From Rhizopus sp. PT2906 (lineage: Eukaryota; Mucoromycota; Mucoromycetes; Mucorales; Rhizopodaceae): a DNA stretch of 64,000 bases. Location of the stretch: contig JAMYHX010000043.1 of the NCBI GenBank assembly GCA_025529335.1, positions 62,001 to 126,000 on the forward strand, in the 5' to 3' direction. Both the position numbers and the translations under genes were made by a program. This document shows positions 10,313 to 22,161 of this stretch, piece by piece (the stretch's first letter is position 1; the number at the start of each line of letters is the position of its first letter). The notes under the pieces were generated by a model. It did not search any database, was not told where the DNA came from, and saw nothing but the letters and a program-made list of their open reading frames with translations.

Positions 10313-12283
10313 GAATACAAAATAAAAAAAAATAGTAAAGGATGAGAAGAGGATAAAGGAAAACTTTTTTCTGGCTTGCTTTTTATACTTTTTTTTAAAA
10401 AAAAAAAATAAAAATAAATAAAAAATATGAAAATAAGGAAGGTGAGAAGAAAGAGAAAGAAAAAAGTAAATTGACCCTCAGGGGGGGAGCAAGCATTAAA
10501 ATAAGCGACAGATCGGTATTGGAGTGATATCGTTTTATCTTTCTTCCTCTGCCTTTCTCTTACACAGACATATTATCACTTTTGTTTCCTTAGTTTTGTA
10601 AATTGGTTCATTATTTATGTTATACATAAAAGTATGCCAGAATTGGGGACGATGAGAATATCACAGTGTGATGAAACGAAATTTTCTTCTGGGTAAAAAT
10701 GGTTGGTTCATAAAATATGTCGTTCTCTCATTCTCTTCTTCTCTTTCCACTTTTGATCATATGCCTGAGCAATAGATTCGAATAGGTAGTCGTTACTTTT
10801 AGACCAGTGCTTCGCGGAGCCTGAAGGCAAGTCTCAAACCAAATTAGGAATGATCTATTTGTGCTCACTCGGATCATCCCTCATAATATCTGACAATTAT
10901 GAACTATAAAAAGGGGGGAACACAAGAAAACAATTCGGGGATCTGGGAGAGAAGAGGTCAGTAATGACTATAATATACCCTATCATGATTCCGCTGGTCA
11001 ACCCAGTTTTCCATTATTTATAAATAAGCTTTTTTTTCTGAGGGGTAATTTCTCGATCATCGTATTTCATCTACTCCCCTTGGCAAGGTATGACAAATAT
11101 CAAAAAACAAACGTTTAATCTTCTTTTTCTATGATCACACAGAAATCGAATCCCATTTCTCTTTTTTATAAAAATCCAGATACCACAAGATTTATTTTTT
11201 ATTTTTCAACTGTTTGTAGCACTCAACCTTTATCCACATAAAATGAAATGAATAAAAAAAAGTCTATAGAAATGAAAACTTTGTAAAATTTGCCCCCTTG
11301 CGATCAACAGGAAAATAATAATGGCCTGTACAGATGGAAGCAATGCCATGCATATTTACACTTGGAATTGAATATTAGTCACCAGTGTTCTCATTGCATC
11401 TTTAAGACGAGGTTGTCAGGGAAGTATCAGACGAACAGTATTTGAACATCTGTTGCTAGGACAACGATATGGAAAAAATAAAGACACGAGAGCTCGTCTA
11501 ATCAAACAAGGTGATCGAAAAAGTTACTTTATTTGTGAGAGAGAAGGTGAAGAAGCTGTGTAACTATTTGTAAATCAAATTAGAATTCATTATAAAACCA
11601 AAAGAGGAAAATACACTATTTTTTAAAAATAAACCTACAATTAAAAACGGTTGTTGTAAACCCAGTAAAAAAAAAAAAAAAATACAAATAGAAAGAAGCT
11701 CATGGAAGCTTTTTTCATCCGATCGATATGGCTAAGATCGAGAAAATGTACATTTCCCTATTATAATTAGTGACATCCCTTTTTCATATTGCTCATATTT
11801 CTTAATTTGAGCACGCTTGGCTTGTTTTTCTACACTCTGCTTTCTTTGACAAATGTGATTAATAAAAGTAGCACAATTAAGGACCCAAATCAAACCTCTG
11901 TCCTGTCCAGAGAACGGACCGCACCATCAGAAAATAGAAAAAAGGTCATTTATCCTTATTAATACGGGATTCCATTGATCAGGGACCAGAAACCAAGCGG
12001 ATAGACCTAGACTTTTTAGTAGCTCCGTCAAAACGAATACGACCATATACCAAATCTATCTACATTTTCTTTTTATTACTGTTAAAAATCTGCATTCCCC
12101 CCTCTCTTTGTTACCCTCAAACAGGATTTACTCTTGGTTTAACTTACATAATACAAGAAAGGCATAATGATTTATTTGCTATAAATATGTCTGCAAATGA
12201 CGTAGCTAGTGGAACAAATAACTGCAAGTCATGCAAAGAGCAAATGTTTTTATTGTGCTTGAGTAAATAGGCAAAAAAGCAAC

Positions 12284-12373
12284 TCGTTTTATGTCTTGAT
12301 ATTCCCCTGTATGAATTCGAGTATGCCGTGCAGGGTGTAAATATGCTATTTGAAAAGCAAAGTATTCACTCTC
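12284..12373 (-). pseudogene. Degenerate C2H2 zinc-finger fragment
   Basis: On the minus strand one frame reads YLHPARHTRIHTGE. This fits the second half of a C2H2 finger, with two zinc-binding His separated by three residues followed by the HTGE linker. The Cys pair is not found in frame upstream, and stops follow soon after. It is probably a relic of a Mig1/CreA-like finger protein. Similarity by chance over 14 residues cannot be excluded. Confidence 0.35.
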
Positions 12374-13250
12374 TTTTCACTTCTTTTCCAATTATGTATA
12401 AAGATGCACGAACCTTTTCTTTGCGCTCGAGCCTCTTTTTGAGCTGCTAACGTGTCTACAGATGGTTAAAAAGTACATGGGAGAAAAAACAGTATTATCG
12501 GATTTTCAAAAGTTGCAGAATCATCGCATACCTCTCAGGAGGCTAACTAAAAAAAAAAAAAAAAGTTCCTTTTTATTCCTAAAATGGACTTTATGCATCC
12601 ATAGCTGTACGCGCTCATACACAAAACAAAATGTCTCTCCGTCTCACTAGAAGCATAATCAGCAATAAATAAGATGAAAAAGATCTCCTCTTTCCTTCTA
12701 AAACATTCTTTATTTTAATGCGTTTGAATGAAGCTTCGCTTTCCTTCTCTCAACTATGGACAAAAAAGGAAAGTGGCTGGATTCATCTTCAACTGAGTAT
12801 ATCCATACAGCAGTACAACATATATGAAATGTATGTTGATTCTGTGTTGATGAGTCAAAAAGATCTACGCTTGATGAACTTGTATGAATATTAAAATGTA
12901 ACATGTCGACATGTTACCCCTTCATTGTCTATTAAGATATGCAATCTCTAGGTGACTTATACTTTGAACCTTAAAAAACACTAGTCACTTGCATTATCGC
13001 CTTTATTTTCTATATCAGCTTTCATTTATCTTTATATATACATGACGCGATTTTTGTGCGCAGCAATGTGCAACCATACATATACACATAACAATCCAAA
13101 AAATAGATGCACGGTTAATAAGAAATCCGACTTCATCTTATATTGATAAAATTGGTAATAAAGATTATTTAGATTTAAGGGATAAAAAGTAGATTACTAC
13201 TTTTAGTAAACCTATGTACATGAACCAAGCTATCACCAAAATTCTCGAAT

Positions 13251-13355
13251 ACACTGTTTTTCAAGTCCAATTTCGACTAAGTACCTGTACATTTGTATTA
13301 TAAAAATGGTCGAATGAAGTTTGTATTTTAGTCGAAATTGAGCTTCAAAAACTGT
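13251..13355. repeat. Imperfect inverted repeat (hairpin or MITE-like)
   Basis: The left arm is at about 13251-13280 and the right arm at about 13328-13355, with a spacer near 48 bp. The inner 11 bases of the arms (TTTCGACTAA and its complement with the flanking A) match perfectly. The outer part matches with a few changes. No target-site duplication was identified. Confidence 0.5.
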
Positions 13356-13994
13356 AAATACTCTCAAGTTTGTCTCCTTTACAACGGCATATTCATTATG
13401 GAATAAGGAACACAAGGTTAAAAAGAGCATATACTTGTTAATATACAACAAGTGTGTAATATCAAGCTATTGGTAATACACTTTATAAGACAAAATTCAC
13501 ATAGCGGCTGTTAACACTGGCCAAGAGTTGATCATCGTGTTAGCTTATTCCATAAAAGTAAGGACTTACAAAGGACATGCAAGCATGTAACAGCATATCC
13601 AGCCCTGCTCTCCGCTGTCTCTCTCTCTCTCTCTCTCTCTCTTCACTGCTTGAGTTTCAAATTTTACGTGTTCCCTCAAAAAAGGAAATAAATTTGCGTG
13701 CCCTTTTTCTTCCTACTAAGGAAGTATCCCCTCTTGAAGGCCCTAGTACTCCCCCTGATGAAGTACATAGAAATGATATACAGAAATACAATACATCCAG
13801 AGATAACTATTGCTAAGAAATAGATATGGATTCTCTCTATATCATTCTATTGTTTCCATGATATCATCTATTTCAAAATAATAACTGCGCTTTTAGACTG
13901 CCACAAAAAAGTGACTTCTCAACAACGCAGTGACGTTAAATTTACTAAGTAAATTATCTCTTTTTTTTTCATTTTATCTTTATAACAATTAGCC

Positions 13995-14656
13995 ATGTCC
14001 AGTCCTGCGGAAGAACATTTGAAAGAACAAGTTGTCAAGGGAGAAATTGATTCACTCGAAACTAAAGCACGTTACCTTGGTTACTTGGGTCGTTTACGAA
14101 CTGCCCTTGTTGCCTCCTCCCGATACTTGGCTTACACCTCTGATGTCGGTGAGGCATTCAGACCGATCGCTCACCCTGCTATTGTTACAGCCGCCTATGG
14201 TATCAGCTGGGCTTATTTGGGATTAGATGTGGGCTATGAAGGTTACAAAGCTCACCATGCTGGAGAGGTAAATTCATCAAAAACACAAAGATCAAGCGAT
14301 GTAACTGAGCCGTACTATAGGATAACGCCGCAATTGCAACCACAGTTGTCAAGAGAGGTGTATTCCAATCATTAGCAAGTATGGCGTTTCCTATGCTCAC
14401 CATCCACTCGGTCGTTAAATATAGTGCTTATGGCTTTAAAAATGTCAAAAGTCCCAAGATCAAAGCATGGGGTCCTACTGTGCTAGGCCTTGGCGTGATT
14501 CCATTCCTGCCGTTTATCTTTGATGAGCCTATTGAGCATATCGTTGATAAGGTATTCAAGCCTATAGAAGACAAGTTTGCTCGAGGACAGGTCGCTAGAT
14601 TAGGTCACAATAAGGCAGGTGACGATCTGCCCGCGGAAACAAAGAAAGATCAATAA
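13995..14656 (+). CDS. Mitochondrial fission process protein 1 / MTP18 family
   Basis: Member of the MTP18 (MTFP1) family of inner-mitochondrial-membrane proteins that affect mitochondrial division. Exons are 13995-14267 and 14321-14656, giving 202 residues. Family-type features are the segment RYLAYTSDVGEAFRPIAHP, the following hydrophobic segment TAAYGISWAYLGLDVGYEGY, the central SMAFPMLTIHSVVKY and the C-terminal LGLGVIPFLPFIFDEPIEH. These are three or four hydrophobic stretches of the expected length. There is no obvious cleavable presequence. It converges on the Snf2-type gene with 104 bp between the stops. Confidence 0.9.
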
Positions 14657-14760
14657 TTAAGCATACACACAATATCATAAAGGCTTTAAGCTATGTACTT
14701 TTTTATTGATGCATACAAACGATTACTTGCTGTATAAGAAAAAAATGAAATTACACACGT

Positions 14761-17700
14761 TTATTCATCGTACTCATCTTCTGCTTCGTACGTATCATCG
14801 TCATCATCCTCCTCTTCATTGAATTTGGTGTTGCCGTTGTTGTTATGATGTAGACTTGTCGATGTGTTGCCTTCCTCGTATCGGCTGGTATGGTTTACGG
14901 GTAACACTCCGCCAGGACATAACTCTTCCAGCTTTGCATCAAACAGTTTCTATAGAAATCTATAAGTAACCTTTCAGTTTGATGCATTTTGACGAGCTTT
15001 ACCTGCATCTCGTTTGCATCTTCATATACAAATGATCCTTCTTCGTTAAACGTTCTTGCATTATCAAACATGAGGTGGAAGTCATCTCTAAACTGTGCAA
15101 TTGTTCTGTAATATGTAGAGTTTATACGTTTCTTGATCATATTTAATGATATCGGGTTTTTGATCATTGTGTAGTATAAAGGATAGTCTCGTTTGCTGAC
15201 TAGATCCATAAACAATTCGCTTCGACTTCGATAAGTTCTATATGACAGATTAACATCCCTTGACACTATGAGAATGCATATTGCCACTTACTCTTCGTCC
15301 TCTTCTGTCGCTTCTTCAACCACTTTATAACACTCATTAAATACTCTCGTCATAGCCTCTCTTATCTGTGGTGTTACTGTGTCTGGTCGATTGAGTTCAT
15401 CGTCTCTTCTTCCTCGCTTGCGTTTTGGCTACATAAAGTATAAGTTATACACAAAGCGACTTGATGTATCCTCTTACCTCTATTTCATTCTTCTTGGGTC
15501 GTCCTCTCTTTCTTCCACCTGCTGATTCATCAAGAATATCTTCTTTTCTGCGTCGTCCTGGTCGTCTTGATGCTTCATCAGAATCATCATCCATTAATTT
15601 ACCCATTCGTTTCTGTCGTCTTCTCTCTTTCTTTGCAATCAGTTCATCAAGATCGACATTTTCATCCTCTAGCGCCTATATGTTCAAAAAGGGGTGAGCC
15701 ATGTTTCGTATAAATAAAAAGGGAGATATTACATTCAGCCATTGCTCTTCTGTCAAACCGTCATCATAGCGAACAGAGTCTCTAGCACGTTGACCACGGC
15801 CAAGTGAATGTGGGTCCTCTTCCAAGGTTTGTATAGGATCGTCATTCAGATAAATATCAGGCAACTCATCCTCTGTGATCAATCGTTCAGGTTTGCCACG
15901 ACGGCCTAATGCACGCCATTGACGAGCATCGTTCTCTTCACGTTCGTCATCGATACGATGGAATATAGCTACATCAGATTCGGCACGCTGCAGCATTTCA
16001 TTCAGCTCTTCATCATCAATCTCTTCATTATCGCCTTCATTTTCTTCATCCGCCTTGTCTTCTAACAACGATCGCAAAAAGGCTTCTCGGTCCTCTTCTG
16101 TACTACGGTTATCGAATTTACCAGCTTGAATTACTTTGCCATCAATATCCAGTTTATAATTGGCTCGTGCCAAAATGTTTTCTTCCACTGAATTGGTCGA
16201 TATCAATCTAAAAATACGAACTTCCTTTGTTTGACCAATACGATGGGCACGATCCTGAGCCTGTAAATCTTGATGAGGGTTCCAGTCAGAGTCAAAGATG
16301 ATGACGGTATCAGCTGTCTGTAAATTAAGACCGAGACCACCAGCACGAGTCGAAAGCAAAAAGACAAAGTATGGAGAGGCAGGATCATTAAAGAGTCTCA
16401 ACAGCTCTGAACGATCATCTGCTTTAGTTGAACCATCGAGACGCAAGTAGCTAAAGCCTCTGTAATTCAAAAAGTCTTCCATGATGCTCATCACCTGTGT
16501 CATTTGGAAGAAAATGAGAACACGATGGCCAGTTTGCTGCAGCTTGGGAAGCATACGGTCCAAGAGTTCGAATTTGCCAGAGACACGGTACAGCAAGTCG
16601 TTTGACATACCACTTGGGTTCACCAGTGATTCGACTTCTTCAAAGACAAATGGATGGTTACAGATTTTTCGCAGTTGCATGATTGTGTTGTTCAAGCCCT
16701 TGATGCCTGATTTGCCCCTGCTGCCATCTGATGTGTATAAGGTTCCGTTTCGCTTCATTTGTGCATAAAGATGCTGTTGGAGTGGTGATAATTTGCATTT
16801 AATGACACGCTCTACTTTATCTGGCAACTCGGCTTCTACATCTCGCTTTAATCGACGGAGTAAGAAAGGACGAAGTACTTTGTGAAGACGCTTGATAATC
16901 AACAATTGTTCTTCTTCATTCAATGCTACTTTATCAGCAACACCTTGGTTATTGAAAGGTGTATTGAACCATTCTTCAAAACTCTTGACACTCTTGAAGA
17001 TCTTAGGTAATATAAAGTTGAGCAGCGCCCACAGTTCCGGCAAGTTATTCTATAAAGTCATTAGTATGGCTTGATTTCATTTTTGTATATCTTTAACTAC
17101 GTTACCTGAAGAGGTGTACCAGTTAAAATAAGTCTATAACGGGTATGATAGTACTGTCTCAGAACAACAGTCAATTTGGAATTGGTGTTCTTCATACGAT
17201 GACCCTCATCAACAATCATATGTAACCATCTGATCTTACTAAGAACTGGTCTATCCTTAATGATGTATTCAAAGGTTGTCAACAAAACTTGAAAGTCGGT
17301 GTAACGAATTTCATTTTGTAATTCTCTACGCACATTAGGCGGTCCTTTATAAACGATCTTCTTGACAGCAGGTGCCCATTTTTCAAATTCAAGAGTCCAG
17401 TTGGTGAGGGTACTAAAGTATACAGAGTTAGATACACCCTAGATTGAGATCATGCTACTTACGAAAGTGGAACAATGATGAGGAAAGGACCATTTTGTCT
17501 CTTCTTTTCGATCAAATAGGTGATCAAACTGATTGTTTGAATAGTTTTGCCCAAACCCATTTCATCAGCAAGGATACCATTGAGGTGGTTATTATAAAGT
17601 GATACCATCCATTGGAGACCCTTGAGTTGATAATCCTTTAAGCGACCTCCCACGAGAATATCAGGTTGAGTCACCTCTTCCTTGATACGATGTGTTACTT

Positions 17701-19202
17701 GGAAATAATCGTTCTTTGCATCTGGATCACTAGCATCCAGATCATTATCGTCGTCCATGATATCTTGTTTGTGAACAGTATCATTCTGCTGTTCTCTTAC
17801 AGCTTGAGTAAGTGAATCCAAGAAAGCGCCTGTTTGCTTCAATAATTGTGTCAAACGTGTATCCTTGGCCTCATCAATCAATTTCATGTAAGCCTCTTCA
17901 TCATCAGCCTTCAATGCACGAATACGTTCCTTGGAAATACGTTCAGCTCGCTTTTGTTCCTCCTTTTCGATATGTTGATGATATTGCAGTACTGCTCTTC
18001 CCAACTTATTTTGTTTGGCCTTGTAGTTAGATTGGAATGCCAGGAGGTTACGGCCATGATCGCAAATAGTTTGAAGATAATCTAAGTGCTTCTGCTTTTC
18101 ACGTCTTTCGCGATCCGTACGCTGCTGTCTTTCGATTTTTTCTGTCATACGAGCCTCTCTCAAAGATTGTTTCTTCATACGACGATAGGCTAGTCGGTCT
18201 GAAGAGGTCACCAATGTGGTAGAACGCATCATGCCATTGACGATTTCTTCTCGTAATTGTCTTTGCTTGTTAAGGAGCCTAAGCGCCTTTAGTTCCACAA
18301 TGGCTCTTAGTTTATTGCTACCGTTTTTGATATCTCCTTCCAATGTTTGAACCGTGTCTGATAGATTGCTAGGAAGCTTTTCCAGTTCCTGAATACGATG
18401 TTGAATTCGTCCCAAGAGTCGACGCTCACGTTCAGATATGATGCTATATGGATCAACACCTTGGGGTGTAAGACTGGGAATCAATAGACGTTGTTGACGA
18501 GAGGCGTGTGAGAATGTCGTGATTGGTTTCTTCAACAGTTCATAGGGAGATGCGTAAGCTGTATATTCTTTATGAGGTTTGGCAACAACTTCAGAGGATG
18601 CTACGACAGGTACTGAGGGTGTCATGCTATTGTTTGTTGCTACTTGTTGAACTGGTGATTCCAATGTTGAACTGGACGACAAAACAGCTTGTTGAAGATC
18701 AAGAGGCAATGGCATGTTTTTAGATATTAGTTTGTATGCTAATATTTGATATTTTAAAGCAGCTAATTGTGCAGGTGTAAATGCAGATGTTGCATCTAAA
18801 GTAAAAAAACATTAGAATAAAGAACAATTTAGGTATTATGCATATAAATTACCAGTCGATGGCTGTGAAGCAACTGATGGCATAGAGGACATATCTGGCA
18901 TACGCACTGGTTGCTGCTGCTGCTGTTGTTGTTGATGCAGTTGTTGTTGTTGATTTTGTTGCTGCTGCTGCTGCTGCTGTTGTTGTTGTCTTTGTAAATT
19001 TTTTAAAAAATTCATAATTCGTGCATACTCTGGATTATTATCTTCCTTTGCACCTTGAGATTGTAGAAAACGTACGCGCTTTTATATTGAAAGATATGTC
19101 AGGTTGTGTCAAATGAGGTCTAAAAATATTTACCTGAACAAGACTTTGTAACTTTTCCTTATTAAAACCAACCTGGGGATGGCTTGCCAAGGAATTCATC
19201 AT
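14761..19202 (-). CDS. SWI/SNF-RSC catalytic ATPase (Snf2/Sth1/Brg1 type)
   Basis: ATP-driven nucleosome remodeller. Domains in order on the minus strand: a polyglutamine run (about 18910-18992), a QLQ domain (FTPAQLAALKYQILAYKL, about 18710-18780), a basic HSA helix region (about 17890-18150), the SNF2 ATPase with Walker A DEMGLGKT (about 17560) and DEGH box (about 17210), and the C-terminal helicase lobe with RAGGLGLNLQ and QDRAHRIGQ (about 16230-16350). A SnAC-like acidic segment (about 15860-16130) follows, then AT-hook-like basic patches (about 15400-15560) and a C-terminal bromodomain (about 14950-15290, with NPISLNMIKK and ending in an acidic tail). Sth1 and Snf2 cannot be separated by eye. 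The start at 19202 is the first Met after a splice acceptor. Confidence 0.93.
18910..18992 (-). repeat. CAG/CAA repeat encoding polyglutamine in the Snf2-type gene
   Basis: An almost uninterrupted mix of CAG and CAA codons on the minus strand encodes two glutamine runs of about ten residues each, separated by LH and N. Such tracts are usual in the N-terminus of Snf2-type subunits and are often length-variable. Confidence 0.85.
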
Positions 19203-19675
19203 GTTGTAGAGATTAGACTATATAAAAGAATATGCATAAAAATCAAACTTTCGAAGGGAAGAGAAAAAATTTGTGTAATAAAAGAAAGGTTCTTTTACCT
19301 TTTTTTTTTTATGGTTTAAAAGTAAGAAAAAAGGTTGGTATTTTATTCTCAAAGAAAAAAAAAAGTGCAGTGTGTCCGTAGTCTACGTCATCAAATTGCG
19401 ACACTTTCAATGTCCGAAATGTGCGCAAATCAAAACACGACCCATCTTTGAGAGCTACTGTGCTTCCGCCCACTTTTTTGATATTTTTTGAACATTTGTG
19501 TGAGGTTAAATTGCCCAAGATAATTAATAGGGACATTTAAAGTAACAATACTGTTTGATGTTAATAATAGAAAATATAATAAAAAATATTGATGATGTAG
19601 AGAAGCTTGAACATGAGCTTCGAAGATGATTTGTAAACATTTGAACGGAAAAGAGATATCGATAGCTTGTTGTAT
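19203..19675. promoter_or_regulatory. Upstream region of the Snf2-type gene
   Basis: About 470 bp. A leader intron probably lies just upstream of the start (acceptor at about 19218-19219 on the minus strand, donor near 19300 beside a T11 tract). The rest, about 19320-19600, reads open on the minus strand but does not look like a protein. It may be 5' UTR. Confidence 0.4.
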
Positions 19676-20770
19676 TTAATTATCAGCCTTGCGCTTCTTA
19701 TTTACGAATTCCCCTGAAGTAGATGTGGTAGGCATGACAATATCTGCATTTTGGTATAGACAGCTCTGCAGCCAATCACTACTGCTGTTTGTATTAAGTT
19801 GCGTTTGATTTGATAATATGTGATTTTGTACTTTAACAATCTGTTGCTTAACCTGCCATATCAGCACCAACAAGGGCAAGATGGTACTACCAAAAAAGGC
19901 TACATTACTAGCGATATGATGATCTTTTAAGCGAGTAATTCTGGTAATATACGTTGATGGCCTATCAGCAGCTAAAAGAGTCAAGGATAGTCCAGCATAA
20001 TAGATTCCAAACACAGTAAGGTTGGTATGGTCATCTTTGTTGTATATTATAAGATCATCAAGCATGTCTTTCATGGTCTTCGGCAGCTTTAACCCCTTTT
20101 CTTCAAGTGTCTTGGTATTTTGATACTTAATTGCAGTTTCACCGACACAATACTCGTAAGCATGTTCATGCTGCGCTTTACTTTCCCGTAGAATTAAGTC
20201 GCATTTGTATCCTACACTGGATCGAGCTATTTTGTCTTTCGAACCAATCACTCTGTCGACATTTTTCCGCTTATTAGTTGCTGCACTAGAGGCTTCCCCA
20301 CTTTAATATATAATGCAATTTAATACAGATTTTTGTACATAATTTTTCATTTTAGACTTACCGCACAACTTGTAAGCTTTCAAGGTCATCAAATATAGTA
20401 TCGATCAAGGACCACAGACATGCATTGTACCATGATTCCTTATGAACAGTTTTCAGATTTCCTGATTCATACAGTCTTACAAAGGAATAGATGGTGTGCT
20501 TGACCCAATCCAAATCATGATCCTTATCAATACTATAATTAGTTTCCCCAATCCTGCGTTTTCAAGAGTTCAGCTCGTAAATCTTTAACATTTGTAAGAT
20601 TGAATGCATTAATATAAGTCGCAAGTTCTTTTGGTATAGGTACTCATTCAGCCGTCTCTTAAGTAATACCCACATATGCTCGATAGGATTCAGGGCTGAT
20701 GAATTGAATAGGATTCTTTAGCTTCATCTCCTCGATCTCTGCTTCTGTAAACACACATTCCTTCAAATAA
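19676..20770 (-). pseudogene. Broken member of a Mucorales multi-copy gene family (function unknown)
   Basis: The intact 3' part has exons 20362-20555 and 19676-20300, joined by a GT-AG intron. It encodes DLDWVKHTIYSFVRLYESG, ESWYNACLWSLIDTIFDDLE, VVRGEASSAATNKRKN, YKCDLILRES, LKLPKTMKDMLDDL and a C-terminal nuclear-localisation-like KKRKADN. I remember closely similar proteins as many-copy, uncharacterised genes in Rhizopus and Mucor genomes. Further upstream the family frame continues (FTEAEIEEMKLKNPIQFISP and PIPKELATYINAFNLTNVKD) but contains a TAA (20659-20661), a TGA (20644-20646) and a frameshift near 20550. The copy is therefore disabled at its N-terminus. The Tyr-Lys-Cys-Asp-Leu-Ile-Leu-Arg plus downstream Glu pattern is faintly nuclease-like; this is inference only. 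Confidence 0.7.
20640..20693 (-). mobile_element. Patch of Tc1/mariner transposase C-terminus
   Basis: In a frame different from the surrounding family gene, this stretch reads LNPIEHMWVLLKRRLNEY. That is the signature around the third catalytic acidic residue of Tc1/mariner DDE transposases (pattern SPDLNPIExxW). The flanking residues NSSA also mimic the usual NSPD. Only about 18-25 residues are present, so it is a fragment and not an element. Confidence 0.55.
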
Positions 20771-22161
20771 TTTTTGTCTTGCAAATTTAAATCCCGGACG
20801 CTCTCTCTTAAGAGTAAGGATAAGTACCCACAAAAATTTAGTATTCATAAAATGAATATGAAGTTCGCTCCCCTATTCTCATATGAAAACGGTAAGCTGA
20901 TTCTCTTGCTAAAAATCCGGCCATAAGACAGACAATCACAAATAGGCTGGAATTCCCTTCCCGGCTACCGCAGCTTCCCGTTATTACTAGGCACAATTGG
21001 AGTCAGTTCTACACCACTCCTATGCGGTACTTTGCTAAGTAAAGGTTGATTTTCGGCAAAATGTCCAGCAAAACCAATGTTCGACACAAGACTTTTGTCA
21101 GTATTTCTGTATACCCGAAACAACAGGACATATGTTATTTATCTGTGATCACAAGGCTGATATCTGGAGCTCCTTGCTTGCTGATCGTCTTCCGCCTTCG
21201 CCGATAGCTGAATCCTTCCCACTATACAGGTGTATTTCTCTCTTGACTCCTGCTCATCTTCACATTGTGTCGGATGGTCGACTATCAGTTTTTGACACGC
21301 TGGGCTCCATTATGCATGCAATTTGAGCTATCCATTGGAGCGACCATTTTCGATGAGCTCCCTTTTGCATCTTACGCAGCCTGAAACATGGTCAAGAAAT
21401 CTTTACGAAAGCTACAGAGCTATTCTTCAATACCTTTCTAAGGCTATGCTTTGTTTTACTCGGGACAAGTCCCTTTATTTTAGGATAATACTAGGGACAC
21501 TGCAAAAGAACCCTGCAAAATGTTCTTTTAAAAGCAAAGTAAAGCTGTTCAAGTGAAAAGTGTATTATACAGTTCGATTTATACGTGAATACTACAGCCC
21601 AAAGTGGTATATAAAACGTGCTTTTAACAATAGCTTTGTTTATGCCCTACTGTCCTTATGGGCTATATATCAGCAATCATAGCTTATAGTAATACATTGA
21701 GGATATCTATAGTTGTTGCTCATAATATGTTGATTATTTTGCTTTTAAAAAGTACGGACTTGGATTTACATTGCAAGTAGACCCTTGGCCATATAACATC
21801 TGTATATACTCTCTCTTTTACCTGACAGCTTTTGGATATTTTCTACCAAATCAGTATAATCCACTACTCATTCATAGTATTATATCTTGTTTCATAAAGC
21901 CTTGATATACTCTAATCTTGCCATCAATCTATTGACAGTAGCTGTCCAGCAATCGAGTGTTTCATTGTGGTGTACAAATTTTTTTTGCAGATTAAGAAGA
22001 GCATTGTCTTTTTTGGATCTTACAGTATAAACAACGTTAAAATGCTAACATTGTAAATCTGAAAGCTGCCGCACTAGATTTACTGTTGTTAAAATCAAAA
22101 TGTTGTTGTTAAAATGTTATTGTACCTTTTTGCTCTTTTATTTGAACTTTTAAATTGAACA
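20771..22161. other. Region with no supported gene upstream of the Fanzor ORF
   Basis: About 1.4 kb of short broken frames on both strands. Frames of 64 and 77 codons on the plus strand at 21132-21326 and 21323-21556 have some protein-like composition but no family I recognise, and they are probably decayed transposon DNA. The last 600 bp is strongly AT-rich. I found no convincing terminal inverted repeat for the Fanzor element here. Confidence 0.4.

Larger units (their letters stand above)
10313..13994. other. Gene-poor 3.7-kb stretch with decayed fragments
   Basis: No complete gene is supported. I see an open fragment of about 58 codons at 11391-11564, a degenerate C2H2 finger on the minus strand (about 12284-12373), a 20-nt perfect palindrome (12898-12917), an imperfect 28-30 bp inverted repeat (13251-13355) and a CT run (about 13617-13642). 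The high A/T content and many stops in all frames suggest old decayed coding DNA plus promoter sequence for the flanking genes. Confidence 0.5.

Noticed and set aside
13577..13816. 79-codon plus-strand frame
   Set aside because: Its core is a CT microsatellite (Ser-Leu repeat) and the rest resembles no protein.
20581..21320. Full Tc1/mariner element on the minus strand
   Set aside because: Only about 18-25 residues match; no DDE upstream motifs or terminal repeats could be found in the next 600 bp.
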